DNA of 33,530 bases from an uncultured Verrucomicrobiota bacterium (GCA_903960515.1 CAJCBL010000199.1:1-33530); one strand, 5' to 3'. Shown: positions 17,128 to 26,110, counted from the first letter of the stretch. The notes: generated from the sequence alone by a model not told the origin. A program made the numbers and translations.

Positions 17128-17241
17128 GGTTTGTTGTGGGTGGATTCCCGTGGTGATGTAGCAAGAGCATCTAGCAGAGCAGCTAAGGATGAAACATACC
17201 CTAACTGACGGTAATGGTGTCCCCGGTGTCGCAAGTTCTTC

Positions 17242-17406
17242 TCATTCGAAGGCTTCCGGGGTTTGATAGCCGTGGACACCCACACGATTCCGTGGAGACC
17301 CCAGAAGTTGCGCGCCACCCGGCACGAAAAACCAGACCATCCACAACAAGCCGGCGAGTGGCAGTATCAGATCCAGCGGAGTTTTCTGGGAACGTCGAAG
17401 GGCCAT
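17242..17406 (-). CDS. Small single-pass membrane protein (hypothetical)
   Basis: A 54-residue frame with ATG at 17404-17406, beginning 14 bases after the stop of the HExxH protein gene on the same strand. It has a basic N-terminus (MALRRSQK), one strongly hydrophobic segment (~11-35, LILPLAGLLWMVWFFV) and a polar tail. The placement suggests it belongs to the same operon. I recognise no family, and short hydrophobic frames can occur by chance in GC-rich DNA. Confidence 0.4.
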   Translation of the reverse strand: MALRRSQKTPLDLILPLAGLLWMVWFFVPGGAQLLGSPRNRVGVHGYQTPEAFE

Positions 17407-17420
17407 GGGGAAACCCAACG

Positions 17421-17936
17421 CTACAATCGGACTATCCCCTCGGCGACGAACTCCTCCGCATCGAACGGCACCGGGTCGCGGTCGAAACGCCCTTGGGCGT
17501 CGTAGGCCATGTTTTCCAGCGGGCTGTTGCGGTAGCCGTAACTCTGGAGCCCGGCCGCATAGGCGGCGAGGAAACGTTCGTGGCCAAGGAGGCGCCACTG
17601 CACGATGTGAATCAGTTCATGGAAATGGAGCGACTCGTCTGCGGCGTACCGTTGGCCGACGAAAAACGTGTCGAGGTAGGTAATGCCGGCGGCCTGCATC
17701 GTTTCGAACTCCTCGAATCCCGGCGCCCCGAGCGCTGTCAGTGGCGGAACGGGCACATGCTCAACAGCCGCCACCTTCGCCACTGCCAGTTGCTCCTCGC
17801 TGAAGTACTGCCGGAGCCGCCGGAAACCCAGCGACGCCACCGGCCGGGCACCCATGGCATGATCGGCCAACGTGCGCTCAATCCAGTCGATCAACGGAGG
17901 AAGGAGAAGGCGGAACGGGTCAGGCGTGAGTGGCAT
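17421..17936 (-). CDS. HExxH zinc metallopeptidase-like protein (hypothetical)
   Basis: A 171-residue cytoplasmic protein with a zincin signature, HFHELIHIVQW: His106, Glu107 and His110. A conserved-looking YGYRNSPLENMAYD follows 30 residues later, where Glu141 could be the third zinc ligand. The layout recalls small minimal zincins such as DUF4157-like domains, but I cannot name the family. There is no signal peptide. It starts 22 bases downstream of the Mrr-like gene stop on the same strand, so it is probably co-transcribed with the nuclease genes. A protease within a nuclease operon could process or activate a partner; that is conjecture. Confidence 0.7.
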   Translation of the reverse strand: MPLTPDPFRLLLPPLIDWIERTLADHAMGARPVASLGFRRLRQYFSEEQLAVAKVAAVEHVPVPPLTALGAPGFEEFETMQAAGITYLDTFFVGQRYAADESLHFHELIHIVQWRLLGHERFLAAYAAGLQSYGYRNSPLENMAYDAQGRFDRDPVPFDAEEFVAEGIVRL

Positions 17937-17958
17937 CGGGAGAAAACGAACCGCGAAT

Positions 17959-18957
17959 CTACTCCAGTGGGCGATAGATCCGTTTCAGTGGAATCAGCGC
18001 ACGCCCCGTCGGATCAAACTGTTCGTAATTCTCGGTGACCAATACGGCGAGCTCGGCGAGATCGATCAGTGTCGTTGGGTGAGTAGCACGCTCCGCTTCG
18101 TACTTCGCCTCCTTTGAGAATCCACCGGTGCTGAGGTACAAGCCTTTGTCTCCGGCACGGAGGCCCGCCACGAAGCTGCGGATTTCCGGGGAGCCAATCG
18201 CGGTATTCGGACGATGCTTCACCTCGACCTTGATGCGGGGCTCCTGCAATCCGAGTCCATCAGGCGAGGCAAGGACATCGACTCCACGATCCGAGCCCGG
18301 GGGTGAAACACGTGTCCGATAGCCCATAGCACGCAAGACGGCCGCAATAAGGTCCTGCATCTCATACGGATCGAGCGCGAGAATCCGGTCCTCGATCAAC
18401 TCCCGGGACTGCTCCTCGACATCGCGATTGGATTGCTGCAGCTGGTCCTTGCGTTCCTCCAGGCCCCCGGTGGGTTCACTCGGCGCCTTCCTTTCGCCGG
18501 CGGCCAACAAGTCCACCACCGCCTCATCCGGCACGGCAAACAAGGTCAACGTGCTCCCGAGCGAGTTTCGTGTCGAAACATTGAGGACATCGCGGGCAAC
18601 ACGCTGGAGCCATTTGACCGCACGAAGATGCACGTGATGTGGGGCACGCTTGGCATCGTATTGATAATCGCTGGTGATTTGGCCAACCAGATACTCTCGC
18701 TTGTTCGGATCATAGGTAATGACCGTGTCACCGATTCTTACCTCGTGGGAAAAGCGCCAGAGCACCGACGCGATATTCTGAACCGCGCCGGCCTTCGACT
18801 CCGGGTAAACCGAAGCAAGCCGAAGGCGCAGATCGCGCTGCGCTTTATCCGTCAGCTCACCCGTCTCGGACCATCCAACTGTCACTACCCCTTTTGCGAA
18901 TTCAGCAACCAGATGGCCTCCTTCGCCGGCCCTAACCATCCACGTTCTTTTGCTCAT
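17959..18957 (-). CDS. Mrr-like restriction endonuclease with N-terminal recognition-type domain
   Basis: A 332-residue protein. Residues 1-150 begin WMVRAGEGGHLVAEF...VVTVGW and include IGDTVITYDPNKREYLVGQI, a beta-rich PUA/EVE-like region of the kind that precedes modification-dependent nucleases. A charged, probably helical linker (~165-192) follows. The Mrr catalytic domain (~195-310) has Glu199 in its first helix, Asp227 (DRGVDVLA), Glu245-Val-Lys247 (KVEVKHR) and GLYLSTGGFSKEAKYEA. Type IV-like restriction of modified DNA is the best guess. ATG at 18957 overlaps the upstream stop as ATGA, and AAGGA lies ten bases before it (18968-18972). Confidence 0.82.
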   Translation of the reverse strand: MSKRTWMVRAGEGGHLVAEFAKGVVTVGWSETGELTDKAQRDLRLRLASVYPESKAGAVQNIASVLWRFSHEVRIGDTVITYDPNKREYLVGQITSDYQYDAKRAPHHVHLRAVKWLQRVARDVLNVSTRNSLGSTLTLFAVPDEAVVDLLAAGERKAPSEPTGGLEERKDQLQQSNRDVEEQSRELIEDRILALDPYEMQDLIAAVLRAMGYRTRVSPPGSDRGVDVLASPDGLGLQEPRIKVEVKHRPNTAIGSPEIRSFVAGLRAGDKGLYLSTGGFSKEAKYEAERATHPTTLIDLAELAVLVTENYEQFDPTGRALIPLKRIYRPLE

Positions 18958-19211
18958 AGGATTGATTCCTTCAGGTCGGATTGGATTTCGCTGAATTGCT
19001 CCATGGCAGATTCAATGTCGGGGGTACTAACGTTCACCCCTGAAGGAAGATCGGTGGCAGCACAGTTGGCGAGTGTGATCGCTATGGGGACGAGTGCCCG
19101 AACACGCCCGCGCACGCTGGGACTGGTCCTGCGAGTGACCGCCGGAAACGACGTCGCTTGCGCGCAGGACAAAACGTTTCCCTTGAACAACGATCGTCTG
19201 TGCGCGCTCAC
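18954..19211 (-). CDS. Small protein between two nuclease genes (hypothetical)
   Basis: An 85-residue protein. I chose GTG at 19209-19211 because it overlaps the upstream TGA (19208-19210) as GTGA, and its own TGA overlaps the next ATG as ATGA. An in-frame ATG at 19241 would instead overlap the upstream gene by 34 bases. The sequence has a basic start, a Ser/Thr-rich middle (VRGRVRALVPIAITLANCAA) and a helical acidic end (DIESAMEQFSEIQSDLKESI). I recognise no family. The double 4-base overlap indicates strict co-translation, so it may be a partner or specificity factor of the adjoining nucleases. Confidence 0.65.
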   Translation of the reverse strand: MSAHRRSLFKGNVLSCAQATSFPAVTRRTSPSVRGRVRALVPIAITLANCAATDLPSGVNVSTPDIESAMEQFSEIQSDLKESIL

Positions 19212-20266
19212 CACTTGGCCGGCTGGACCATGAAACGCCACAGCGGCAGGCGATCGCTACGGAAATCAGCCGGGATGATGACCCCTAGTTGTTCGGGGCC
19301 GAAGTCCGGAGCCAATAGGTCGATTTTGCCTTCTGCCGCCGTGGCAGCGTTATACTGCCGCGAAATCATCTGGCTCAGAAAGCCGATCAACTCAAACAGT
19401 TCGCTACCGGGCGTGCACTCCTCGGGCTCGGCGCGGAATCCAAACGAAATCAGATTGCCGTCGTCGATCTCGGGCGCGAGCAGCTCGAGCGGCCACTTGC
19501 CATACTTGAGCAGAAACCATGCGATTTCCGTCTCCGTCCCCTCGGTCAGCAAGTTGTCGCCACAATAGAATTCCGCACGCCCGATGGTCACCGGTGTCTC
19601 ACCATCGCTGCCTACCCGCCGCGGCCTTTTCGGATCGGAGTAGAACTTGAGCGTCAGCGCCGGCAACGTGCCGATCATCACGTCTCCAAGCCGACCCATC
19701 TGGTTGCGCTTCATCGCTTCCGGAAGCGAAAGCACAAATCTATCGCCGACCGGGGCGAACTCGCGATCCGACACAAGTGCCCACAGCTTCATCTGCGACC
19801 AGTAGATCGCAAAGTAGAGCTCCTTGCCGAAGGCCTTCGCGTAGGTCTGCAAACTCGCGAGGTACTCTGGCGTGAGGCCATATTCCTCGAAGCCATCTTT
19901 TGGACGGTGGTTTTTCACCTCCACGAAAAATTCGGAGCCGTCTATCAGGACGAGCCGGTAATCCGGCACCCGTAGCGCGGGCTCAAGCGTATAGATGTCG
20001 CCGGAGTCCTCCTGCTTGATGAGTCGGCATTGGCCGAGCGACGCGGCGACGTGGCCGAACATGGCTTCGACGCGTAAACCATGGGCGAGCGTCTCATTGC
20101 CCCGGATGCTCTTCAATTGTTGGGTTAGGTCCGCCATCACGGCCTCCTGGCCGACGCTGTCGCGCAGCGAGCCCTTCCGCGCCTTCGCGTGTTCATTGAG
20201 ACGATGCATCAGGTCGAATCGACCATCCGTACGGATAATGCGCTTCACGGCTTCTTTTCGTTCCAT
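19208..20266 (-). CDS. PD-(D/E)XK-type nuclease-like protein (hypothetical)
   Basis: A 352-residue soluble protein and the first gene of the minus-strand cluster. Residues 60-135 carry a PD-(D/E)XK-like arrangement: helix with Glu67, then RVPDYRLVLIDG (Pro101-Asp102), SEFFVEVKNHRPKD (Glu116, Lys118), and a following helix PEYLASLQTYAKAF ending in GKELYFAIYW. The C-terminal two-thirds is of unknown type and may serve recognition (GDNLLTEGTETEIAWFLLKYGKW, LFELIGFLSQMISRQY). I do not recognise a named family. Start ATG at 20266 is 87 bases from the divergent TIGR02391-type gene. It is coupled downstream through GTGA to the 85-residue gene. Confidence 0.7.
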   Translation of the reverse strand: MERKEAVKRIIRTDGRFDLMHRLNEHAKARKGSLRDSVGQEAVMADLTQQLKSIRGNETLAHGLRVEAMFGHVAASLGQCRLIKQEDSGDIYTLEPALRVPDYRLVLIDGSEFFVEVKNHRPKDGFEEYGLTPEYLASLQTYAKAFGKELYFAIYWSQMKLWALVSDREFAPVGDRFVLSLPEAMKRNQMGRLGDVMIGTLPALTLKFYSDPKRPRRVGSDGETPVTIGRAEFYCGDNLLTEGTETEIAWFLLKYGKWPLELLAPEIDDGNLISFGFRAEPEECTPGSELFELIGFLSQMISRQYNAATAAEGKIDLLAPDFGPEQLGVIIPADFRSDRLPLWRFMVQPAKW

Positions 20267-20288
20267 GCCGCCGAACCTGCAAGTGCGA

Positions 20289-20300
20289 GAAAAGCTTTTC
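20289..20300. promoter_or_regulatory. Perfect 12-bp palindrome in the divergent intergenic region
   Basis: GAAAAGCTTTTC lies 22 bases upstream of the 352-residue nuclease-like gene and 53 bases upstream of the divergent TIGR02391-type gene. It sits where an operator controlling both directions would be expected. No clear -35/-10 pair can be assigned. An AT-rich 12-mer palindrome could also be fortuitous. Confidence 0.35.
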
Positions 20301-20353
20301 CTAGAAACGTCATTGCCGTACTACGTGGCGCAGAAACTCACCCCTCGACCAAC

Positions 20354-21163
20354 ATGACCGTGCCAACATTCGAAAGCGGAAGCCTGACGAGCATCGCGAA
20401 AATTCTCGGCGACACGGATGATGGGCTACGGGGAGACGAGATCGGTCAGCTCCTCGCCGAGTGTCGCATCGAGGAGCTCACAAACACGTCGACCAAATGG
20501 CGCCGGATTTTCAATGAGCTGGCGGAGGTGCAGAACAAAACACAGTCCGGCGCACATATTGTAGGGTTCATCAACAAGGCGGTGAACCCCGCGCGGCATA
20601 TGACAAACCCCGCGCGTTACCGGTTCTTCGTCGACAAGTTGGTCCCGGTGCTTTCGTTGTCGGGCCTGACGCTCAACGGTGCCGGAAAGATTGCGAACGC
20701 GACGAGAGCCGCGTCGTTGAATGACGCACTCGCTCGGGCGACGAGCCTGAAGTCGGAACTTGAGCGTCGACAGGCACATCCTGCGGCCCTAGCTTCATGC
20801 CGTACCGAATTGGTCGTTGATAATTACTATCACGCTGTATTCGAAGCGATGAAAGGAATCGGCGACCGGCTGCGTGACATGTCCGGTTTCGCGACCGATG
20901 GAGCCGAACTCGTCCAGTCGATGTTCGGATTGGGATCAACCAATACGCCGATGTTCGCACTGAATTCGTTGGCGAATGACTCGTTCCTTAGTGAACAAAA
21001 AGGCTTCGCGAACTTGGTAGTCGGGATGTTCGGAATGTTCCGCAATCCGCTCGCGCATGAACCAAGGCTTTCCTGGCCGATGACAGAAGGAGACGCGCTC
21101 GACATGATGAGCACGATGTCGCTCGTCCACCGAAAACTCGATAGAGCCGAACGCAAACGGTGA
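20354..21163 (+). CDS. TIGR02391 family (Hypoth_Ymh) protein
   Basis: A 269-residue protein of unknown function. ATG at 20354 (MTVPTFESGSL) is preferred over the far upstream Met at 20189, which would run into the divergent gene. The N-terminal half (GLRGDEIGQLLAECRIE, FNELAEVQ, VGFINKAVNPARH) and the C-terminal half (YYHAVFEAMKGIGDRLRDMSG, ANLVVGMFGMFRNPLAHEPRLSWPMTEGDALDMMSTMSLVHRKLD) are typical of TIGR02391. The FRNPLAHEP helix resembles the RNxxxH-like motif of HEPN-type proteins. Such proteins are frequent beside restriction genes; a nuclease role would be inference. hsdR starts 72 bases later on the same strand. Confidence 0.72.
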   Translation: MTVPTFESGSLTSIAKILGDTDDGLRGDEIGQLLAECRIEELTNTSTKWRRIFNELAEVQNKTQSGAHIVGFINKAVNPARHMTNPARYRFFVDKLVPVLSLSGLTLNGAGKIANATRAASLNDALARATSLKSELERRQAHPAALASCRTELVVDNYYHAVFEAMKGIGDRLRDMSGFATDGAELVQSMFGLGSTNTPMFALNSLANDSFLSEQKGFANLVVGMFGMFRNPLAHEPRLSWPMTEGDALDMMSTMSLVHRKLDRAERKR

Positions 21164-21235
21164 TAACGAGAGCAAGCGCCGCAGCTCCCGACAACCCCAT
21201 TGCATCCATACGGGGAATTGTTCCATGATCGGCAC

Positions 21236-24200
21236 ATGGCGCGTTCCCCCAACTTCTGCTTTCTGGATCGCTATGATCCTTTGTTGTTGGAGTTAGCGGC
21301 CAATGCGGAGCGTTTCTGCTTCTCAGAGCCCACGATTTGCCTGATCCGCCTCCGCCAGCTCGCGGAGGCGATGGCGTTCCAAGTTGTCGCTGCGTTGGGA
21401 GACTTTCCAGCCGATGCGCAGCGCCGCGATCTCTCTGATGCGATCCGCCTGCTGGAGGCAAAATCCTCACTGGGACTCGATACCGCCCAGGTTTTCCACC
21501 ACCTACGGCGTGCCGGAAATCTGGCTGTTCACGAAAACCGTGGCAGCCGTGGCGACGCCCTCCACGCCCTTCGATTTGCTCAACGGGCCGCCGTCTGGTT
21601 CCACCGAACCCTTGGCGACCCGAAGTTCAAAAGTCCCCTCTTCGTTCCGCCACCGGAGCCGCAACAAGCCAGCCCAGGTTTGGCGGACGAGTTGAAATCG
21701 TTGCGTGAGCAACTGACCCAGACCCAGACTGCGGTTGCCGCGGCGTCGTCGAGCGCGGAGGCCGAACGTCGTCTGCGCGAGGAGGCAGAGGAGAAGGCGC
21801 GGAAAGCCTATGCCGACTTGGAAGCGGCGATGAGTCTCGCCGAAGAGGCCGAATCGAAGATCCTGCAAAGCCAGTCGCGCTTCCTGCTCAAGCTCTCGGC
21901 GGCCCCGCAGCCGGCGGCCGTTTCCATCGGAGCCACAATTCAGCAGGCGCAACAGGCCAATCTTAACTTGGCGGACGAGCTGGACGAATCCCAGACACGC
22001 CTCCTCATCGATGGCCAACTGCGCGCCGCCGGGTGGGAGGCGGATTCCGCAGAACTGCGCTACGCCAAGGGTGCCCGGCCTGAAGCGCATCGTTTTAAGG
22101 CCATCGCCGAATGGCCGACATCGTCCGGGCCGGTGGACTACGCGCTCTTCCACGGCATGACCCTCCTCGGAGTCGTCGAGGCGAAACGCCAATCAAAGAA
22201 CGTGCCTGGCGTTCTGGAGCAGGCGAAACGCTACTCCCGCAACTTCAAGCTCAACGGCACTGGCGAATACGCGGTCGGTGCCCCGTGGGCCGACCACCAT
22301 GCGCCGTTTCTTTTCGCCACCAACGGCCGGCCTTATCTCCAGCAACTTCGCACGCGTAGCGGCATCTGGTTCTTGGATATCCGCGCCAAGACCAATCTCC
22401 CACGTCCGCTCAACGGCTGGTATTCTCCCGACGGCCTTCTCGCCGAGTTCAACACCAACCGCGGCTTCGCCGATGCGAATCTCCACCAGTCCCCAAACGA
22501 TCTTCCCGGCCTGCGGCCTTACCAGCGCGAGGCCATTGCCAAGGTCGAGGAGCGCCTCGCGCTTGGGCAACGCGACCTGTTGCTCGCGATGGCCACTGGC
22601 ACGGGCAAGACCCGCACCTGCGTCTCGCTGCTGTATCGCCTAATCCGGGCGAAACGCTTCCGCCGCATCCTTTTCCTCGTGGATCGCACGGAGTTGGGCA
22701 CCCAGGCCAACGATGCTTTCACCAACGTGAAGCTGGAGAACCTCCTGAGCTTCTCCCAAATCTACGACGTGAAGGAAATCGGGGATGCCCGACCTGACGC
22801 GGAAACCCGCGTCCATCTCGCCACTGTCCAGGGAATGGTGATGCGCCTGCTTTTCCCCTCGGACAATCAAGAGCCTTTCCCGGTCGATACCTACGACTGC
22901 ATCATCATCGATGAATGCCACCGCGGTTACATCCTCGACCGCGAACTGTCGGACAACGAGATCGGGTTTCTCGACGAGAACGACTACATTTCAAAGTACC
23001 GCCGCGTTCTCGATCATTTCGACGCAGTGAAGATCGGCCTCACAGCCACTCCGGCGATCCATACCACGGAGATCTTCGGCAAACCCGTCTACACCTACAG
23101 CTATCGCCAAGCCGTGATCGACGGCTTCTTGATCGATCACGAGCCGCCTCTCCGCCTCGTCACTGCTCTGGCCGAAAACGGTATCCACTGGAAAACCGGC
23201 GAGCCACTTCATCTCCTCAATCCGACCGCCGGCACCGTTGATCTCACCGAGGCACCGGACGAGATCGACATGGATGTCGAGGACTTCAACAGCCGCGTCA
23301 TCACCGAGCCTTTCAACCGCACGGTCTGCGAGGAGCTGGCTCGGCACATCGACCCCAACCTGCCGGGCAAGACCCTAATCTTCTGCGCGAACGACGCTCA
23401 CGCCGACCTTGTCGTTGACATGCTGTCACATTCGCTCGCCACCCGTTATGTTGGCGTTCATCAGGACGCCGTCGCCAAGATCACCGGACGCTCCGACAAG
23501 CCCGATCAGCTCATCCGCCGCTACAAGAACGAGGAGCTGCCCAAGATCGGTGTCACCGTCGACCTCCTGACCACCGGCATCGACGTCCCCGCCATCGTCA
23601 ACCTTGTCTTCATCCGCCGCGTGAAGAGCCGCATCCTATACGAGCAGATGCTCGGCCGCGCCACGCGTCTCTGCCCAGATCTCTTTGGTCCCGGCGAGGA
23701 CAAAGAGATTTTCCACATCTACGACGCCGTCGACCTCTACGCCACGTTGCAGGACTTCACCGATATGAAGCCAGTGGTGAACGATCCATCGCTCTCGCTC
23801 AGGCAGTTGGTGGACGCACTTCTGGCCACGGCGCCCACCGACGCCTCGCGTCCTCACTTCCACGACGCGGTGCTCGCGCGCCTTCAGCGCAAGCGTTCGC
23901 TTCTCCGCCAGCACGACGAGGCATTGGCCTATCGCTCCGGCTTCGGCGCCGATGCCTTGATCGAGCATCTGCACAAAGGTGGTGCCGCCGCCAGCATCGC
24001 GCTGTTCACCGCCAAACCTGCACTTGCCGAATACATCGATTCGTTGCGCAAACCCGGTTCTCGCCCCGGCGTTCCCATCTCCCATCACCCAGACGAGCTC
24101 CTCCGCGTTGAGACCGGCTACGGCACCGCCCTGAAGCCCGAGGACTACCTCGAAAGCTTCGGAGCTTGGCTCCGGGAGAACATTGCCACGCTTCCAGCTC

Positions 24201-24646
24201 TCATCGTGGTTACCCAGCGCCCGCGCGAGCTCACTCGATCCCAGCTTCGCGAGCTTGCTCTAGCCCTTGATGCCGCCGGCTTCTCCGAAACCTACCTGAA
24301 AACGGCTTGGCGCGATGCCCGCTCGGAAGACATCGCGGCCGGAATTATCGGATACGTACGCACCCAAGCGCTCGGATCACCGTTGCTTCCCTATGCCGAG
24401 CGAGTCGAGCGGGCCATGAAGGCCATTGCCCACGGCAAACGCTACCAATGGACGGCCCCGCAGCGGCAGTGGCTCGACCGCATCGGGAAGCAGATCACAA
24501 AGGAGCAGGTCATTGACCGTGAGGCCTTCAACGAAGGCCGGTGGCGCGACCTGGGCGGTTTCGACGCCGCCAACCGGATCTTCGACGGGAAATTGGAATC
24601 GCTCCTCGGCGATTTGAAGGCAGAAGTCTGGCGCGACTCCGCCTGA
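21236..24646 (+). CDS. hsdR: Type I restriction enzyme, R (motor and nuclease) subunit
   Basis: A 1136-residue subunit that translocates and cuts unmodified DNA in complex with HsdM and HsdS. ATG at 21236 (MARSPNFCFLDRYDP) fits the family start; an in-frame ATG at 21200 adds 12 unlikely residues. A DUF4145 domain (~5-130) comes first, then a long coiled coil (~145-215). The PD-(D/E)XK nuclease follows, with Asp301 (PVDYALF) and Glu315-Ala-Lys317. The SF2 helicase has Walker A at about residue 452 (MATGTGKT), DECH at 559-562, GLTATP, and the late motifs LLTTGIDVPAIVNLVFIR and EQMLGRATRL. The C-terminal EcoEI-type region ends near 1136. It is intact with no frameshift. hsdM starts 18 bases downstream. 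Confidence 0.95.
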   Translation: MARSPNFCFLDRYDPLLLELAANAERFCFSEPTICLIRLRQLAEAMAFQVVAALGDFPADAQRRDLSDAIRLLEAKSSLGLDTAQVFHHLRRAGNLAVHENRGSRGDALHALRFAQRAAVWFHRTLGDPKFKSPLFVPPPEPQQASPGLADELKSLREQLTQTQTAVAAASSSAEAERRLREEAEEKARKAYADLEAAMSLAEEAESKILQSQSRFLLKLSAAPQPAAVSIGATIQQAQQANLNLADELDESQTRLLIDGQLRAAGWEADSAELRYAKGARPEAHRFKAIAEWPTSSGPVDYALFHGMTLLGVVEAKRQSKNVPGVLEQAKRYSRNFKLNGTGEYAVGAPWADHHAPFLFATNGRPYLQQLRTRSGIWFLDIRAKTNLPRPLNGWYSPDGLLAEFNTNRGFADANLHQSPNDLPGLRPYQREAIAKVEERLALGQRDLLLAMATGTGKTRTCVSLLYRLIRAKRFRRILFLVDRTELGTQANDAFTNVKLENLLSFSQIYDVKEIGDARPDAETRVHLATVQGMVMRLLFPSDNQEPFPVDTYDCIIIDECHRGYILDRELSDNEIGFLDENDYISKYRRVLDHFDAVKIGLTATPAIHTTEIFGKPVYTYSYRQAVIDGFLIDHEPPLRLVTALAENGIHWKTGEPLHLLNPTAGTVDLTEAPDEIDMDVEDFNSRVITEPFNRTVCEELARHIDPNLPGKTLIFCANDAHADLVVDMLSHSLATRYVGVHQDAVAKITGRSDKPDQLIRRYKNEELPKIGVTVDLLTTGIDVPAIVNLVFIRRVKSRILYEQMLGRATRLCPDLFGPGEDKEIFHIYDAVDLYATLQDFTDMKPVVNDPSLSLRQLVDALLATAPTDASRPHFHDAVLARLQRKRSLLRQHDEALAYRSGFGADALIEHLHKGGAAASIALFTAKPALAEYIDSLRKPGSRPGVPISHHPDELLRVETGYGTALKPEDYLESFGAWLRENIATLPALIVVTQRPRELTRSQLRELALALDAAGFSETYLKTAWRDARSEDIAAGIIGYVRTQALGSPLLPYAERVERAMKAIAHGKRYQWTAPQRQWLDRIGKQITKEQVIDREAFNEGRWRDLGGFDAANRIFDGKLESLLGDLKAEVWRDSA

Positions 24647-24664
24647 TCCATAGCATCGCCCCTC

Positions 24665-26110
24665 ATGCCCGCGCCCAAGACCCAAGACATCGTCGCCAAA
24701 CTCTGGAACCTCTGCAACGTCCTCAAGGACGACGGCGTCACGTACCACCAGTACGTCAACGAGCTCACCTACCTGCTCTTCCTCAAGATGGCGCAGGAAA
24801 CCAAGACGGAGCCGCAGATCCCCTCCGGCTACCGTTGGGCCGATCTGGTTTCCCGCGAGGGCGCAGCACTACTGGAGCACTATCGCGTGCTCCTCATCTA
24901 TTTGGGTTCCCACGGCTCCGCTCGTGTTCGCGCCATCTTCAGCGATGCCTCCACTTCGATCCGCGAACCCCGGCATCTGCACAAACTCGTCAACGACATC
25001 AACGGCCTCGACTGGTATTCGGCGCGCCAGGAGGGCCTCGGCGATCTCTACGAAGGCCTGCTGGAGAAGAACGCGACCGAGACCAAGTCCGGTGCCGGCC
25101 AGTATTTCACGCCCCGCTCGCTCATCGAAAGCATCGTTGCCGTCATGCAGCCCCAGGCCGGCGAAACCATCCAGGATCCCGCCTGCGGTACGATTGGCTT
25201 TCTCATCATGGCCGACCGCTACATTAAAGCGCATACGGACAACCTCTTCGACCTTTCGACCGCCGAGCAGGAGTTTCAGCGCGATGTTGCCCTTCAAGGC
25301 ATGGAGTTGGTGCCCGACACCCATCGCCTCGCGCTCATGAACGGTTTCCTGCACGACCTGCAAAGTCCGATCATGCTGGGCGACACGCTCAGCAATACCG
25401 GCAAACAGTTGAAGGATGCCGACCTCGTTCTGTCCAATCCGCCCTTCGGCACCAAGAAGGGCGGCGGGCTGCCGTCGCGCGACGACTTCACGTTCCCTAC
25501 GTCCAACAAGCAGCTCGCCTTCCTCCAGCACATCTACCGCAGCCTGCGCAAACCCAGCGCGAAGAAGTCCCACGGCGGGCGCGCCGCCGTCGTCCTGCCC
25601 GACAATGTACTCTTCGAGGACAACACCGGCGCCCAGATTCGTGCCGACCTCATGGACAAGTGCCGCTTGCACACGATCCTCCGGCTTCCCACTGGCATCT
25701 TCTACGCCCAGGGCGTGAAGACCAACGTGCTCTTCTTCGAACGCCACTCCGCCGATACCGGTGGCACATCGGACGTATGGGTCTACGACCTGCGGACGAA
25801 CATGCCGGCCTTCGGCAAACGTACACCACTCACCCGCGAGCATTTCGCCGAATTCGAAGCCGCCTACGGGCGAGGCGCAGATGGCCGCTCCAAACGCACC
25901 GACACCGGTGATACCGGCCGCTTCCGTCGCTTCACCCGCGAGGAAATCCGTCAACGGGGCGAGCATCTCGACCTGAGTTGGCTTAAGGACGACGACGCCA
26001 CCCACCACGATGATCTTCCCGAACCCGAAGTCCTCGTTGCGTCTGCGTTGGAAAAACTCCGTGACGCCGTGGACGAGCTCAAGGAGCTAGAGCAGGAGCT
26101 GGCGAAATGA
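24665..26110 (+). CDS. hsdM: Type I restriction-modification system, M (adenine-N6 methyltransferase) subunit
   Basis: A 481-residue methyltransferase that protects host sites and forms the core of the R2M2S complex. The N-terminal HsdM helical domain reads LWNLCNVLKDDGVTYHQYVNELTYLLFLKM. The AdoMet motif I region is DPACGTIGFL at ~171; the more common form has Gly where Ile is here. Catalytic motif IV is NPPFG at ~258. Also present are GRAAVVLPDNVLFED and VKTNVLFFE, both conserved in the family. The C-terminal helix (EALEKLRD...LEQELAK-like) is the usual HsdS contact. Its TGA overlaps the hsdS ATG as ATGA. Confidence 0.95.
   Translation: MPAPKTQDIVAKLWNLCNVLKDDGVTYHQYVNELTYLLFLKMAQETKTEPQIPSGYRWADLVSREGAALLEHYRVLLIYLGSHGSARVRAIFSDASTSIREPRHLHKLVNDINGLDWYSARQEGLGDLYEGLLEKNATETKSGAGQYFTPRSLIESIVAVMQPQAGETIQDPACGTIGFLIMADRYIKAHTDNLFDLSTAEQEFQRDVALQGMELVPDTHRLALMNGFLHDLQSPIMLGDTLSNTGKQLKDADLVLSNPPFGTKKGGGLPSRDDFTFPTSNKQLAFLQHIYRSLRKPSAKKSHGGRAAVVLPDNVLFEDNTGAQIRADLMDKCRLHTILRLPTGIFYAQGVKTNVLFFERHSADTGGTSDVWVYDLRTNMPAFGKRTPLTREHFAEFEAAYGRGADGRSKRTDTGDTGRFRRFTREEIRQRGEHLDLSWLKDDDATHHDDLPEPEVLVASALEKLRDAVDELKELEQELAK

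Noticed and set aside
24869-26008. A ~379-codon minus-strand open frame antisense to hsdM
   Set aside because: The hsdM motifs and the overlap with hsdS fix the plus strand as coding.
24665-26110. HsdM motif I reads DPACGTIGFL instead of the more usual GTGGFL, suggesting an inactive enzyme
   Set aside because: Substitution at this position occurs in intact family members, and NPPFG and all other motifs are present.
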